From the NCBI GenBank assembly GCA_016875015.1, contig VGSJ01000014.1:1-47476 (forward strand): DNA of 47,476 bases, written 5' to 3'. Under the pieces are notes generated by a model that saw only the letters and a program-made list of their open reading frames with translations, did no database searches and was not told where the DNA came from. Positions 20,879-32,822 of the stretch are shown piece after piece; within the stretch, counting starts at the first letter, position 1, and the number at the start of each line of letters is the position of its first letter. Source of the stretch: Deltaproteobacteria bacterium (GTDB lineage: Bacteria; Desulfobacterota; Desulfobaccia; Desulfobaccales; 0-14-0-80-60-11). The position numbers and the translations under genes were made by a program.

Positions 20879-23410
20879 GTGGGCCTCCGGGGAATCATCA
20901 CCATCGACGGTCCGGCCGGGGCCGGCAAAAGCACGGTGGGCCGCCTCTTGGCCCAATCCCTGGGTTACCTCTACCTGGACAGCGGCGCCCTTTATCGGGC
21001 CGTGGCCTGGCAGGCCCAGCGGCTGGGTCTGGACCTGGACCGCGACTCGACCCTGGAAGAATTCCTGGCGGGCTTTGCCCCAACGGTAACCGCGGATTCC
21101 CGGGGGTTTCACCTGGTGATCGACGGCGCCGAAGTGAGCGAGGCGCTCAGGTCCCCCGCGGTGACCCGGGAGTCCTCCCGGCTGGCGGTTAAGCCCCTGG
21201 TGCGCCGGTGGGTCAAAGCCCGGCTGCGCCAACTGGCGGCCAACGGCGGGGTGGTGGCCGAAGGCCGGGACCAGGGCACCGTGGTCTTCCCCGGGGCCAC
21301 CCATAAATTTTATCTCTCTGCGGCCCTGGCCACCCGGGCGGCGCGCCGGCGCCGGGAGTGGCAGGGGGAGGGCGAACCGCCCCCTCTGGTCAATATGATG
21401 GCGGACATCGCCGCCCGGGACCTGCGGGATGAAACCCGGGATGAGGCGCCGTTGCGCGTCCCCGAGGACGCCGGCGTCATTGATACCACCGATTTGAGCA
21501 TCGCCGCGGTGTTACAGCAGTGCCTGGCCAGGATCAGAGGCGTTGACCCGGCAGGTTGGAACCTAAACCCAGTAAACTTGTCTAAGGGGGCTAACATGGA
21601 CGGTATGGAAAAAAATGAACTGACCAACCACACCCGGCCGGAGGAAATTGAAGAAGACCGGCCGCAACCCGCAGAGGTCGCAACTTCGGAGCCAGATTTC
21701 CCATCCCCGGCGGAACCCGCCGCGGAGATGCCGGATATGGAGTCCATGAGCGAACTCTACGAAGAAAGCTTGAGGCGAGTCCAGGAAGGGGAAGTCGTTA
21801 AAGGCCGCATCGTGTCCATCACCAAGGATTACGTCATGGTGGACATCGGCTACAAGTCCGAAGGCCAGATCCCCATCCACGAATTCACCGCCCCCGACGG
21901 GGAAGTCACCGCCCGGGTGGGGGAGGACGTGGAAGCCCTGATGGAGAGCCGGGAAGATGAAGAAGGCGCGCTCATGCTCTCCAAGAATAAAGCCTCCAAG
22001 ATCAAGGTGTGGGAAGAGGTCGGTTCGGCCTACAACGACGATGGGGAAGTGGAGGGCACCATCGTGGCCAAGGTCAAGGGGGGCCTCTCCGTGGACCTGG
22101 GAGGCATTATCGCTTTCCTGCCCGGCTCCCAGGTTGACCTGGCGCCCATGCGCCATACCGACCATCTCATAGGCCAGCGTAATACCTTTAAGGTCTTGAA
22201 ATTCAACCGCAAACGGCGCAACGTCGTCCTTTCCCGGCGAGCCCTGCTGGAGAAGGAGAGAAACGAAGCCAAAACCAACCTCCTGTCCTCTCTGGAAGAA
22301 GACAAGATCGTGCAGGGGGTGGTCAAAAATATCACCGATTACGGTATCTTCGTGGACCTGGGCGGTCTGGACGGTCTGCTGCACATCACCGACCTCTCCT
22401 ATGGCCGGGTGCGCCATCCCGCGGACCTCTTTAAGGTGGGGGACACCATCACGGTCAAGGTCATGAGCTTCGATCTGGAAAAAGAGCGCATTTCCTTGGG
22501 GCTGAAGCAACTCACGCCGGATCCCTGGAGCGTGGTGGAGGAGAAATTCCCCCTGCTCAGCCGGGTAACCGGCAACGTGGTCAGCCTCACCGATTACGGG
22601 GTCTTTGTGGAACTGGAGCCGGGCGTGGAAGGGCTCATACACATCTCGGAGATGTCCTGGACCCGGAAGGTGCGCCATCCTTCCCAGGTGCTGAGCGTGG
22701 GCGACGTGGTGGAAGCCACCGTCCTGGAGGTGGAGCCCCAGCGGAAGCGCATCTCCCTGAGTCTGAAACAGGTGGAGCCCAATCCCTGGGAAGTCATCGG
22801 GGAAAAATACCCGGTGGGCTCGGTGATCGAAGGCAAAATCAAGAATATCACCGATTTCGGCATCTTCATCGGCATCGATGAAGGCATCGACGGCCTGGTG
22901 CACATCTCCGACATTTCCTGGACCAAGCGTTTCAAGCACCCCTCCGAGCTCTTCAAGAAAGGCCAGGTGATCCAGGCCAAGGTCCTCTACATCGACAAGG
23001 ACAACGAGCGCTTTTCCCTGAGCATCAAGGATCTGGCCGACAACCCCTGGCAAACCATCGACCAGCGTTTCCCCATGGGTTCCATCGTCTCCGGCCCCAT
23101 CACCAACATCACCGATTTCGGCCTCTTCGTCGAGGTGGAGGAAGGCATCGAGGGCCTCATCCACATCTCGGAGCAGAGCCGGGATAAGCAAAAAATGGCG
23201 GCCCTCAAGGTGGGAGACACGATCCGGGCCAAGGTGATTCACGCCTCGCCCACGGAACGCCGCATCGGCTTGAGCATCCGGAAACTGGAGACCGATGAGG
23301 AGCAGTCCCACTACCGGGATTACCTCCACTCCCGTACCGAAGCCACCTCCAACCTGGGGGATATTCTCCGGGAGACCCTGGAAGAAAAGCAGGGCAAGGA
23401 CAACAACTAA
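20879..23410 (+). CDS. cmk-rpsA: Cytidylate kinase fused in frame to 30S ribosomal protein S1
   Basis: One uninterrupted frame of 843 codons joins two proteins. Residues 1 to about 225 are cytidylate kinase (CMP to CDP): P-loop GPAGAGKST, YLDSGALYRAVAW, GRDQGTVVFP and the Arg-rich lid AARRRREWQ. Residues 240-843 are ribosomal protein S1, with six S1 domains (for example VQGVVKNITDYGIFVDLGG, IEGKIKNITDFGIFIGIDEG) that help mRNA bind the 30S subunit. There is no stop codon between them. However, ATG 21596 opens S1 behind AAGGGGG, so separate S1 is likely made by internal initiation as well. The GTG start abuts the hisC stop. Cmk and S1 are commonly neighbours, but a fused frame is unusual. Confidence 0.9.
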   Translation: MGLRGIITIDGPAGAGKSTVGRLLAQSLGYLYLDSGALYRAVAWQAQRLGLDLDRDSTLEEFLAGFAPTVTADSRGFHLVIDGAEVSEALRSPAVTRESSRLAVKPLVRRWVKARLRQLAANGGVVAEGRDQGTVVFPGATHKFYLSAALATRAARRRREWQGEGEPPPLVNMMADIAARDLRDETRDEAPLRVPEDAGVIDTTDLSIAAVLQQCLARIRGVDPAGWNLNPVNLSKGANMDGMEKNELTNHTRPEEIEEDRPQPAEVATSEPDFPSPAEPAAEMPDMESMSELYEESLRRVQEGEVVKGRIVSITKDYVMVDIGYKSEGQIPIHEFTAPDGEVTARVGEDVEALMESREDEEGALMLSKNKASKIKVWEEVGSAYNDDGEVEGTIVAKVKGGLSVDLGGIIAFLPGSQVDLAPMRHTDHLIGQRNTFKVLKFNRKRRNVVLSRRALLEKERNEAKTNLLSSLEEDKIVQGVVKNITDYGIFVDLGGLDGLLHITDLSYGRVRHPADLFKVGDTITVKVMSFDLEKERISLGLKQLTPDPWSVVEEKFPLLSRVTGNVVSLTDYGVFVELEPGVEGLIHISEMSWTRKVRHPSQVLSVGDVVEATVLEVEPQRKRISLSLKQVEPNPWEVIGEKYPVGSVIEGKIKNITDFGIFIGIDEGIDGLVHISDISWTKRFKHPSELFKKGQVIQAKVLYIDKDNERFSLSIKDLADNPWQTIDQRFPMGSIVSGPITNITDFGLFVEVEEGIEGLIHISEQSRDKQKMAALKVGDTIRAKVIHASPTERRIGLSIRKLETDEEQSHYRDYLHSRTEATSNLGDILRETLEEKQGKDNN
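21584..21598 (+). promoter_or_regulatory. rpsA: Internal ribosome site for S1 (rpsA) within the fused frame
   Basis: AAGGGGG followed by CTAAC and ATG (21596) in the cmk frame, right where S1 homologues begin (MDGMEKNELTN). It would give a 604-residue S1 of normal size. It decides whether the fusion or free S1 is the main product. Confidence 0.75.
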
Positions 23411-23416
23411 GGCGTT

Positions 23417-24304
23417 ATGAAATCGCGCTCGCTGTGGACCGGTTGCCTGGTCACGATCCTGGCGGTCCTCTTTTTCCTGGGACTCTCCGGGATAGTTCTG
23501 GCGCTCCTGGGGAAGGGCATGTTCTTCAGCCCCCGGGAGCGGGTGGGGGTGGTGGAGATCAAAGGATTGCTCACCGACTCCAGCACCGTCATCCGGCAAC
23601 TGGACCGCTACCGGGACGATGACAGCATCAAGGCCATCGTGATCCGGATCAACTCCCCGGGCGGCGCGGTGGGGCCCGCCCAGGAGATCCTCCGGGAGGT
23701 GGAGAAGGTCCGCACCAAGAAAAAAATCGTGGCCTCCCTGGGGACCGTGGCTGCCTCCGGGGGCTACTACATCGCCTCGGGGGCCAACCTCATCATGGCC
23801 AACCGGGGCACCGCCACCGGCAGTATCGGCGTGATCATGCAGTTCGCCAACGTGGAGGGCCTGACCAAGAAGATCGGACTGGATTTCTTCAACCTGAAGG
23901 CCGGGCGCTACAAGGACGTGGGCTCGCCCTTCCGCCCCATGACCCCGGAAGATAAGGCCTATCTCCAGGGTTTTCTCGACAATATCTACCAGCAGTTTTT
24001 AAGCGACCTGGCCCACAACCGCAAGATTCCCCTGGCCAAGATGAAGGAGTTGGCGGAAGGCCGCATTTACTCCGGCGAGGAAGCCAAGCAGGTGGGCCTG
24101 GTGGACGAGATCGGCAACCTCCCCGACGCCATCGAGCGCGCCGGCCGCCTGGGCGGCATCACGGGCAAGGTGAAAGCCGTTTACCCGGAGAAGGAGGGCT
24201 ACTCGCTCCTGCGCCTCTTCCTGGGTCAGGAAACTGAAGAGTCCCTGAGCCGGCTGGCCTTCCCCTACCCTGAACCCGCGTTTCTGCCGCCCTGGTTTAA
24301 GTAA
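23417..24304 (+). CDS. sppA: Signal peptide peptidase SppA (small form)
   Basis: A 295-residue inner-membrane Ser/Lys protease that degrades cleaved signal peptides. An N-terminal helix (VTILAVLFFLGLSGIVLALL) is followed by the S49 core: RINSPGGAVGPAQEI, nucleophile Ser in VAASGGYYIASGA, GSIGVIMQFANV and the general-base Lys in KAGRYKDVGSP, then GRIYSGEEAKQVGLVDEIG. This is the single-domain short form (not the 600-residue double form). It starts six bases after rpsA and is the last gene of the operon. Confidence 0.94.
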   Translation: MKSRSLWTGCLVTILAVLFFLGLSGIVLALLGKGMFFSPRERVGVVEIKGLLTDSSTVIRQLDRYRDDDSIKAIVIRINSPGGAVGPAQEILREVEKVRTKKKIVASLGTVAASGGYYIASGANLIMANRGTATGSIGVIMQFANVEGLTKKIGLDFFNLKAGRYKDVGSPFRPMTPEDKAYLQGFLDNIYQQFLSDLAHNRKIPLAKMKELAEGRIYSGEEAKQVGLVDEIGNLPDAIERAGRLGGITGKVKAVYPEKEGYSLLRLFLGQETEESLSRLAFPYPEPAFLPPWFK

Positions 24305-24348
24305 GGCCTGGCAGCCTCAAAGCGGTTCTGGTCTGGAAAGTTTTCAAG

Positions 24349-24365
24349 GGTGCGTCTTACGCACC
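24349..24365. repeat. GGTGCGT-CTT-ACGCACC palindrome (empty-site form)
   Basis: Within TTCAAGG...ACCACTTGG. Its reverse complement matches the flanks of the elements at 6248 and 14869 joined together without an insert, so it looks like an unoccupied copy of the host repeat. Confidence 0.6.
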
Positions 24366-24483
24366 ACTTGGCCTGGTTGACGGCGACTACGGAGGCCTGC
24401 CCCACCGGTCTTTTCATGATTTGCGGGTGTGCCCAAGGCCCATGCATGACTGACCTGGAACGTTCCTAAGTTTTTCGTAGCCC

Positions 24484-25230
24484 ATGAAAGCGAAGATAAA
24501 AGAGATTACCCCCCAGGAGCTGGCCGGGATCATTCGCCGGCATCCCCGGGTAGTGGCCTTAACCGGGGCCGGCATCTCGGTTGAGTCGGGCATCCCCAGT
24601 TTCAGGGGCGCGGGCGGCCTCTGGGACCGCTTTGACCCCATGGAATACGCCCATATCCAGTCCTTCCGCCGCGACCCGGCCAAGGTCTGGCAACTCCTCC
24701 AGGAGCTGGACGCGACCATCGCCCGGGCCCGGCCCAACCCGGCCCACTACGCCCTGGCGGCGCTGGAGGCCAGGGGGTTTCTGACCGGCATCATCACCCA
24801 GAACGTGGACAACCTGCACCAGGCCGCGGGGTCCAAACGGGTGGTGGAGTACCACGGGAACGCCCTGCACTTCGTCTGCGATACCTGCCGCGGCCGCCAC
24901 CCCCGGGAAACCCTGGATTTTTCCGCCACCCCCCTCTATTGCCTGTGCGGCGGCCTGATCCGGCCCGATGTGGTCTTCTTCGGGGAGGCCATTCCCCCCG
25001 CGGCCCAGGCCGAGGCCGAAGAACTGGCCCAGCACTGCGACCTGATGATCGTCATCGGCACCTCCGGCGAAGTAGCCCCGGCCAGCTACATCCCCCACAT
25101 CGCCAAGGAATGGCGCGCGGTCATCGCCGAAAGCAACCTGGAACCCACCCGCCTCACCTCTAGCCTCACCGACCACTTCCTCAAAGGCTCCGCCGGGAAA
25201 CTGCTGCCCCAGGTTATAGAATACTTATAA
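24484..25230 (+). CDS. cobB: NAD-dependent protein deacylase (sirtuin, CobB-like)
   Basis: A 248-residue Sir2 protein that removes acyl groups from lysine using NAD+. The NAD pocket is [16 protein letters not shown], then [13 protein letters not shown], the catalytic His in [10 protein letters not shown], and FFGEAIP and [11 protein letters not shown]. The zinc module has FVCDTCRG and a compact LYCLCGG, i.e. C-x2-C and C-x-C rather than two C-x2-C pairs. The YxxR motif of desuccinylase-type sirtuins is not evident after the PSF loop, so plain deacetylase activity is more likely. It faces clpB tail to tail. Confidence 0.93.
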   Translation: MKAKIKEITPQELAGIIRRHPRVVALTGAGISVESGIPSFRGAGGLWDRFDPMEYAHIQSFRRDPAKVWQLLQELDATIARARPNPAHYALAALEARGFLTGIITQNVDNLHQAAGSKRVVEYHGNALHFVCDTCRGRHPRETLDFSATPLYCLCGGLIRPDVVFFGEAIPPAAQAEAEELAQHCDLMIVIGTSGEVAPASYIPHIAKEWRAVIAESNLEPTRLTSSLTDHFLKGSAGKLLPQVIEYL

Positions 25231-25266
25231 AAATGAAAAAGCCCCTGGGCCCCTCCCCTAACATAA

Positions 25267-27855
<2,589 letters not shown>

Positions 27856-28274
27856 TATTTTCCAAACCTCCGCTTAATATGCTAACCTTGAGAAATTACT
27901 TATAAAAAGTTAAACATCAAAGTAACCTTGTCAAGTCCATGTGAATATGTGACAGGGTAAATCCCCAAAAAGCGCTTTCGGCGAATAATATTGACAGGAA
28001 GTGATTTTTTGATTAATATGAAATTGTTACAAACAATAATCTTTTTTAGCGCAGATTTTAATTAGTTATCTGACTAGGAATTAATGTGTGCGTAGATAAT
28101 TTTAACTCAGAAAGTGGCTATGGTGATTATGGGGTGATAATCCCGCATAAGGCAGGCGACCTGCTCGGACCCCAAAACGCGGGGGTGCGTTGGGGCGCAA
28201 GGGAAATGCCCCAAAATGATTGCTGGTTGATACGAAATTAATACGAACAATCCCGTGGATAGTCAGGAATAACC
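27856..28274. other. Divergent intergenic region between clpB and the Fic gene
   Basis: About 420 bases, AT-rich near clpB. It holds a sigma70-like promoter reading toward the Fic gene (27991-28019), a TTGTT-ACA-AACAA dyad near 28026, and GC-rich words (ACCCCAAAACGCGGGGGTGCG) near 28170. I see no gene. Confidence 0.4.
27991..28019 (+). promoter_or_regulatory. Sigma70-like promoter toward the Fic gene
   Basis: TTGACA (27991-27996), 17-base spacer, TAATAT (28014-28019). The start codon lies about 250 bases further on, so the transcript would have a long leader; alternatively the site serves another purpose. Confidence 0.45.
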
Positions 28275-29498
28275 ATGGATAGAGCCGATTTGTATAAATC
28301 ATTTCAGGATAGATATCTGAACAAGATAGAGATCGGCTTTAGACTGCCGGGTGAATTTCCTTTGCCGGAGGTTTGGCAGGAGATCCGGAAGGAGAGGAGG
28401 TCAAAGGCGGAGAACCTGGCCTTGAAGGATGAAAAGGGGGAAACTTTCTGGTACGTCAATACCAAACCCCTGCAGGCTAAACTCCATCAGATCGACAGTC
28501 GCGGCAAAGATTCATTATATAGTTACATTAACCCGGATATTGAAAATGAGTTGGCTCTTGACTCCATTATAGAAGAGGCCTGGGCTTCCAACATAATCGA
28601 GGGAGCGTTCACTACACGTAAACGCGCCCAGGAACTGGTGCGCCGCAACCTGACCCCCAAAGACAAAAACGAATTGATGATGAAGAATAATCATCAAGCT
28701 ATGACGTTTATCCTCGAAAATCGGGAATCTGACTTCAGCATTGATTTCATCCTGAATATTCATCGAATTATAACTCAAAATACTTTGGATGACTCGGAAT
28801 ATGCAGGCAAATTCAGAGATGATGAGGTGTTTATTTGGGACAAGACCAACACTGTAATCTTTAAACCCATGGCGGAGGAAAACATTAAGGAAAGTTTAAA
28901 CAACTTAGTCGTCTGGGTAAATACTCATTCTGAAGAAGACTTTATTCACCCGATTCTCAAAGCCTCAATCATCCACTTCTTCTTAGTCTATGTTCATCCT
29001 TTTTTTGACGGCAATGGCAGGACTGCAAGAGCTATTTTCTATTTATATTTGTTAAAACATAAGTATGATTTCTTCAAATATTTTTCTATTTCAGCATTAA
29101 TCGCCAAGCAGAAAGAAAAATATTATAAAGCTATCAAAGAGGTAGAGGATTATGAGAACGACTTGACATATTTTCTGTTATATTCGGCTGATGTTGTTTT
29201 AAAGTCAATTGACGAGATACTTGTTAAGATCGCCAAAAAATACCAATCGGATAGAATTTCTAAAAATTTAAATTTGAGGGGGGTACATCTTAATAGAAGG
29301 CAAAAGAGGTTGATTAAGATACTCATAGACCAGGATCAAAAAACCATGACAACCAGGAGATATGAGAAAATATTCAAAGTATCGTATGGAACTGCGAGAA
29401 GCGATTTAAATGAATTATCGGAAAATGGACTTTTGCAAAAAAGAAAGTTGGGCAAAGGATTTATTTATTCCACCAATTTTGATTCCTTCTTAAGCTAA
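28275..29498 (+). CDS. Fic family AMP-transferase with N-terminal inhibitory motif and C-terminal winged helix
   Basis: A 407-residue Fic protein; Fic domains usually transfer AMP from ATP to protein hydroxyls. The full catalytic motif is at residues 241-252 (HPFFDGNGRTAR). A helix before the core carries SNIIEG at 105-110, the (S/T)xxxE(G/N) inhibitory motif whose Glu blocks ATP, so this is a self-inhibited class II Fic with no need for a separate antitoxin. The C-terminal ~75 residues (LNRRQKRLIKIL, YEKIFKVSYGTARSDLNELS) form a winged-helix DNA-binding domain. Targets are unknown; relatives occur as stand-alone regulators. The second half is AT-rich compared with the neighbours. AGGA precedes the ATG. 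Confidence 0.93.
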   Translation: MDRADLYKSFQDRYLNKIEIGFRLPGEFPLPEVWQEIRKERRSKAENLALKDEKGETFWYVNTKPLQAKLHQIDSRGKDSLYSYINPDIENELALDSIIEEAWASNIIEGAFTTRKRAQELVRRNLTPKDKNELMMKNNHQAMTFILENRESDFSIDFILNIHRIITQNTLDDSEYAGKFRDDEVFIWDKTNTVIFKPMAEENIKESLNNLVVWVNTHSEEDFIHPILKASIIHFFLVYVHPFFDGNGRTARAIFYLYLLKHKYDFFKYFSISALIAKQKEKYYKAIKEVEDYENDLTYFLLYSADVVLKSIDEILVKIAKKYQSDRISKNLNLRGVHLNRRQKRLIKILIDQDQKTMTTRRYEKIFKVSYGTARSDLNELSENGLLQKRKLGKGFIYSTNFDSFLS

Positions 29499-29517
29499 AT
29501 CAAATTATCGTGATATT

Positions 29518-30252
29518 ATGAAAACCATCGCCATCATCCCCGCCCGCTTCGGCTCCAGCCGCTTTCCGGGCAAACCCCTGGCGCTTATCCTGGGGAAACC
29601 CCTGATCCAGTGGGTTTACGAGCAGGCGCTTAAGGTTAAGGATTTGGACGGGGTCTGGGTGGCCACCGATGATGCGCGCATCAAGGAGTGTGTGGAGTCC
29701 TTCGGAGGCCGGGCCCTCATGACCCGGGAGGACCACCCCTCGGGGAGCGACCGCCTGGCCGAAGCCGCCGGGCTGCTCAACCTGGCGCCCGAGGACATCG
29801 TCATCAATATCCAGGGGGACCAGCCGGTCTTTCCCCCGGACCTCATCTCCCAATTGTCCGCGGTCCTCGCCCGGGACCCCGGGGTGGTCATGGTCACCCC
29901 GGTCAAACGCCTGAGCGACCCCGCGGCCGCGGCCAACCCCAACACCGTCAAGGTGGTGTTCGACCGGGCCGGGCGCGCCCTCTACTTCTCCCGCAGCCCC
30001 CTGCCCTTCTGGCGGGACGGCGGCCACCCCTCTTATTATCGGCACATCGGCATCTACGCCTACCGGGTGCAGTTTCTCAAGGAGTTCGTGCACCTTTCCG
30101 TCGGGCGCTGGGAAGCGGCCGAGAAGCTGGAGCAGCTCCGGGGCCTGGAGCACGGCTTTCCCATTCACATCGTGGAAACGGACGGGGACACCCGGGAGGT
30201 GGATAGCCCGGACGACGCCCGGCAGGTGGAAGAGTTTCTCCGGCGGCCATAG
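29518..30252 (+). CDS. kdsB: 3-deoxy-manno-octulosonate cytidylyltransferase
   Basis: A 244-residue cytoplasmic enzyme that activates Kdo with CTP to CMP-Kdo for lipopolysaccharide inner-core synthesis. The CTP-binding start (AIIPARFGSSRFPGKPLALI), VWVATDD, MTREDHPSGSDRLAEAA, INIQGDQP and the HIGIYAYR region are canonical, and the length is normal. It indicates a Gram-negative outer membrane with Kdo. It follows the Fic gene by 19 bases on the same strand but has no strong ribosome site; kdsA and other Kdo genes are outside the window. Confidence 0.95.
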   Translation: MKTIAIIPARFGSSRFPGKPLALILGKPLIQWVYEQALKVKDLDGVWVATDDARIKECVESFGGRALMTREDHPSGSDRLAEAAGLLNLAPEDIVINIQGDQPVFPPDLISQLSAVLARDPGVVMVTPVKRLSDPAAAANPNTVKVVFDRAGRALYFSRSPLPFWRDGGHPSYYRHIGIYAYRVQFLKEFVHLSVGRWEAAEKLEQLRGLEHGFPIHIVETDGDTREVDSPDDARQVEEFLRRP

Positions 30253-30483
30253 TCTGACTAATTCCGGATCCGATCCCTCATTCCCAAGCAGTTGCTCATG
30301 ATCCTTTGGCTCACCCGTAAAAAAGGAAAGTTCGGTGGGGCGGGCCTCCGTGCCCGCCTCTGGCGCAGGGTAGCATTGGTGGCACAGGCTTTCCAGCCTG
30401 TGCGCCCCCACCGGCAAGATGCCGGTGCCACCAAGAACTTTTCAGACCAGGAGCTTGGGAACCATAAACAAAAAGTCGGGAGA
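30253..30483. repeat. Palindromic repeat cluster
   Basis: A non-coding stretch with several hairpins: GGTGGGGCGGGC followed by GCCCGCC (near 30335-30360), GGCACAGGCT-TTCC-AGCCTGTGC (30381-30403), and CACCGGC-AAGAT-GCCGGTG (near 30409). These words recur at 14.8 and 43.8 kb. Confidence 0.6.
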
Positions 30484-31686
30484 TTAGGGGGCGGCAGCTT
30501 GGGGAGCAGACGATCCCCGATAATACCCCGGGAATTTCTGGGCCAAGAACGGCGTTAATTGGGCGGCAACGATGTCCGCCATCCGGGCGGCGCCGGCGTT
30601 GGTGTAGTGCATCAGGTCGTAATAGTAGGCGGAGTTTTTGGGCATCTCCCGGGCCAGGTCGATCACCACCACGCCCCCTTCCCGGCCCACTTCCCGGGTG
30701 ACGCCGTTGTAGAGGTCCAGGACCTGCCAGGCCGTGGCGCCGTCCATGTCCCGGGCCACAAACCGGTGGCCCAGGTCCACCCCGCTGGCCTCATCCACGC
30801 CTTCGCCGTAGAGCACCGGCTGCGTCAACAGCACCGGCAGGATATTATGCTCCCGGCAAATGGCCAGGAGTTTTTCCAGTCTGGCTTTATACGGCCGCAC
30901 GTAATGGTCTTGATGGTCTTTAATAATAGCGGCCCTGGCCTCTCCCGAGACTTCGAACTGCGGCAGCTTTTTAAAGTCGATCTCCTGGGGGTCGTTCTGG
31001 TTGTTAATCATGACGGTCTTGGGAAAGTAATAGCGGTACAGGTTCACGCCGGCGGCGGCCAATTCGCTGTGCACCGCCGCGGAAGCCAGGAAGCGCTCCA
31101 GGGAGCGGAGGTTAACCCCATGAATCCGCTGGTCAAAATCACGTTCGCCCCGGATCCCCAGGTCATTAATCCCCACCAGGAAGATCACCACCTTGGGGTT
31201 TAACTTCACCAGGTAATCCTGCATCAAGATGCCGTGGCCGAAGGTGGAATTACCGCTGAGACCGGCATTATTGAGCCAGAGGCGCGTGAAGCGGCGCTGT
31301 AAGTTCACGCCCAACACGTGGGGCCAGGTCTTATCCTCCGCCAGGCCGAAACACTCGGTGGTGCTGCCGCCCACCGTAACGATCGTCAGATCCCGGGAAA
31401 AATCGGCGGACGGCTCCGGGCCCCGGAACCCCAAAGAATTGCGTTGATGAACCACGATCTTATCCAGTTTCCCCAACCCGTGTTCATGATGGATGATTTC
31501 CTTCTTATTGACGGGCAAAATGATTTTGTTACCTTTGATTCTGAAGCCTAACGGATTATAAACTCTTAAGATCAGTTCACAGAAACTCAAAACTACAACA
31601 AAGCTTACCAATAAAACCAAAAGGTTCTTGGCAACGTCACCTAATCTGGCCCGCATTGTTGTTTGCGACACTTCTTTTCGTGTCAT
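30484..31686 (-). CDS. Membrane-anchored SGNH/GDSL hydrolase
   Basis: About 400 residues. One N-terminal transmembrane segment (LLVLLVSFVVVLSFCELIL) anchors a periplasmic SGNH hydrolase: nucleophile block VTVGGSTTECFGL, block III VGINDLG, and the catalytic Asp/His pair in YYYDLMHYTNAGAARMA near the end. Relatives act on acyl groups of polysaccharides or lipids. I start at ATG 31686 (MTRKEVSQ) because CAGGAG lies before it, rather than 31719 as in the track. It stands alone with repeats downstream. Confidence 0.83.
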   Translation of the reverse strand: MTRKEVSQTTMRARLGDVAKNLLVLLVSFVVVLSFCELILRVYNPLGFRIKGNKIILPVNKKEIIHHEHGLGKLDKIVVHQRNSLGFRGPEPSADFSRDLTIVTVGGSTTECFGLAEDKTWPHVLGVNLQRRFTRLWLNNAGLSGNSTFGHGILMQDYLVKLNPKVVIFLVGINDLGIRGERDFDQRIHGVNLRSLERFLASAAVHSELAAAGVNLYRYYFPKTVMINNQNDPQEIDFKKLPQFEVSGEARAAIIKDHQDHYVRPYKARLEKLLAICREHNILPVLLTQPVLYGEGVDEASGVDLGHRFVARDMDGATAWQVLDLYNGVTREVGREGGVVVIDLAREMPKNSAYYYDLMHYTNAGAARMADIVAAQLTPFLAQKFPGYYRGSSAPQAAAP

Positions 31687-31913
31687 TACTTGCCACTCCT
31701 GACCTCTTTTATGTATCATGAGTTACTGAATTGTCAAGGGGAATTCTGTCCCGGCGCCAACACGGTTTCTGCTATTGCGGCAAATCCTCGGGTAACAACA
31801 GGCACTGCTTAATTGCTGCGGCGCCGGCTTAAGCCCTTGCCAGGGGAGCCGGATATGACTATAGTTGCGTAAAAGGGCGCCTCAATGCTAACTGATCAAC
31901 GCCACAGGCTTTT

Positions 31914-32822
31914 ATGATCCCGTCCGTCCAACGGCAAATTTCCCCCGTGGCCATCTCCACGGCCCTGGGGCATGATGGCCGGGGTATCTTCCCCTACACC
32001 CTGCTCCCGGGCTACCGCCGGCTCCTGGCCGCGGTCAGGGATACCGGGGCCACGGTGTTCACCAAATCCGCCACCCGCGATAAACGCCGGGGAAACTTCA
32101 TCCCCGCCAACCCCCTCACTTGGAAATACATCCGGCGGCTCCCGGATTTGGGCATGCTCAACGCTTACGGCCTCACCAACGACGGGGTGGAAGCCTGCGC
32201 CCCGGATATCCGGCGGGCCTGCGACCTGGGGTTCAAAATTATCCCCAATCTCTATCCCGAGTTCGTCAAGGGCACGGCCATCGCTATCCAAGAGACCCTG
32301 GCGGCCGTCGAGACCTACCGGCAGCACCTGGGCCCCCTCTTCCGGGCCCTGGAACTCAATTATTCCTGCCCCAACTCCGAGGAGGCCATTGCCAAAAATG
32401 TGGTCCAGGCTCTCCAGTGCACGCGAAAAGTGCGCAGCCTCTATCCGAAGCTGTTCCTAATCGCCAAGCTCAGCATCTGCCACCCCTACGAATTCGCCCA
32501 GGAACTGCAGCGCATCGGGGTCAACGCCCTCCACGCCGTCAACACCATCCCCTACAATATTGTCTTTCCGTTGCAGCGCTCCCCCCTGAACGAGGTGGGC
32601 GGCGGCGGCGTCTCCGGGGGTCCGGCCGGCCCCCTGGCTTTAAGGTATAATCGGGAATTGCGCCAAAAAGTTGACCTGTTCCTGATTATGGGCTGCGGCG
32701 TCACGGGCGCAGACGACGTTAAGCGCTACTTCGACCTGGGCGCCGACGCGGTCAGCCTGTGCACCCTGGCCCTCAGAAAACCGCAGGCCGCGGCCAGGAT
32801 CGTGCTCAAGTTTAACGGCTGA
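31914..32822 (+). CDS. Dihydroorotate dehydrogenase-like flavoprotein
   Basis: A 302-residue (beta/alpha)8 FMN protein of the dihydroorotate dehydrogenase superfamily. Supporting motifs are ALELNYSCPNSEEAI, LFLIAKLS, VNALHAVNTIPYN, GGGGVSGGPAGPLALRYN and a phosphate-binding end GCGVTGADDVKRYFDLGADAVSLCT. The N-terminal part (TVFTKSATRDKRRGNF) replaces the usual KTIT/PRxG segment in a divergent form, so it may not be the housekeeping PyrD. No other pyrimidine gene is adjacent. The likely Cys base lies in the SCPN loop, as in class 1 enzymes. Confidence 0.75.
   Translation: MIPSVQRQISPVAISTALGHDGRGIFPYTLLPGYRRLLAAVRDTGATVFTKSATRDKRRGNFIPANPLTWKYIRRLPDLGMLNAYGLTNDGVEACAPDIRRACDLGFKIIPNLYPEFVKGTAIAIQETLAAVETYRQHLGPLFRALELNYSCPNSEEAIAKNVVQALQCTRKVRSLYPKLFLIAKLSICHPYEFAQELQRIGVNALHAVNTIPYNIVFPLQRSPLNEVGGGGVSGGPAGPLALRYNRELRQKVDLFLIMGCGVTGADDVKRYFDLGADAVSLCTLALRKPQAAARIVLKFNG

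Noticed and set aside
21563-23599. 678-codon minus-strand ORF opposite rpsA
   Set aside because: It is the antisense shadow of the six S1 domains; GC-rich third positions keep the opposite frame open. The repeated His/Asp/Val composition shows no protein family.
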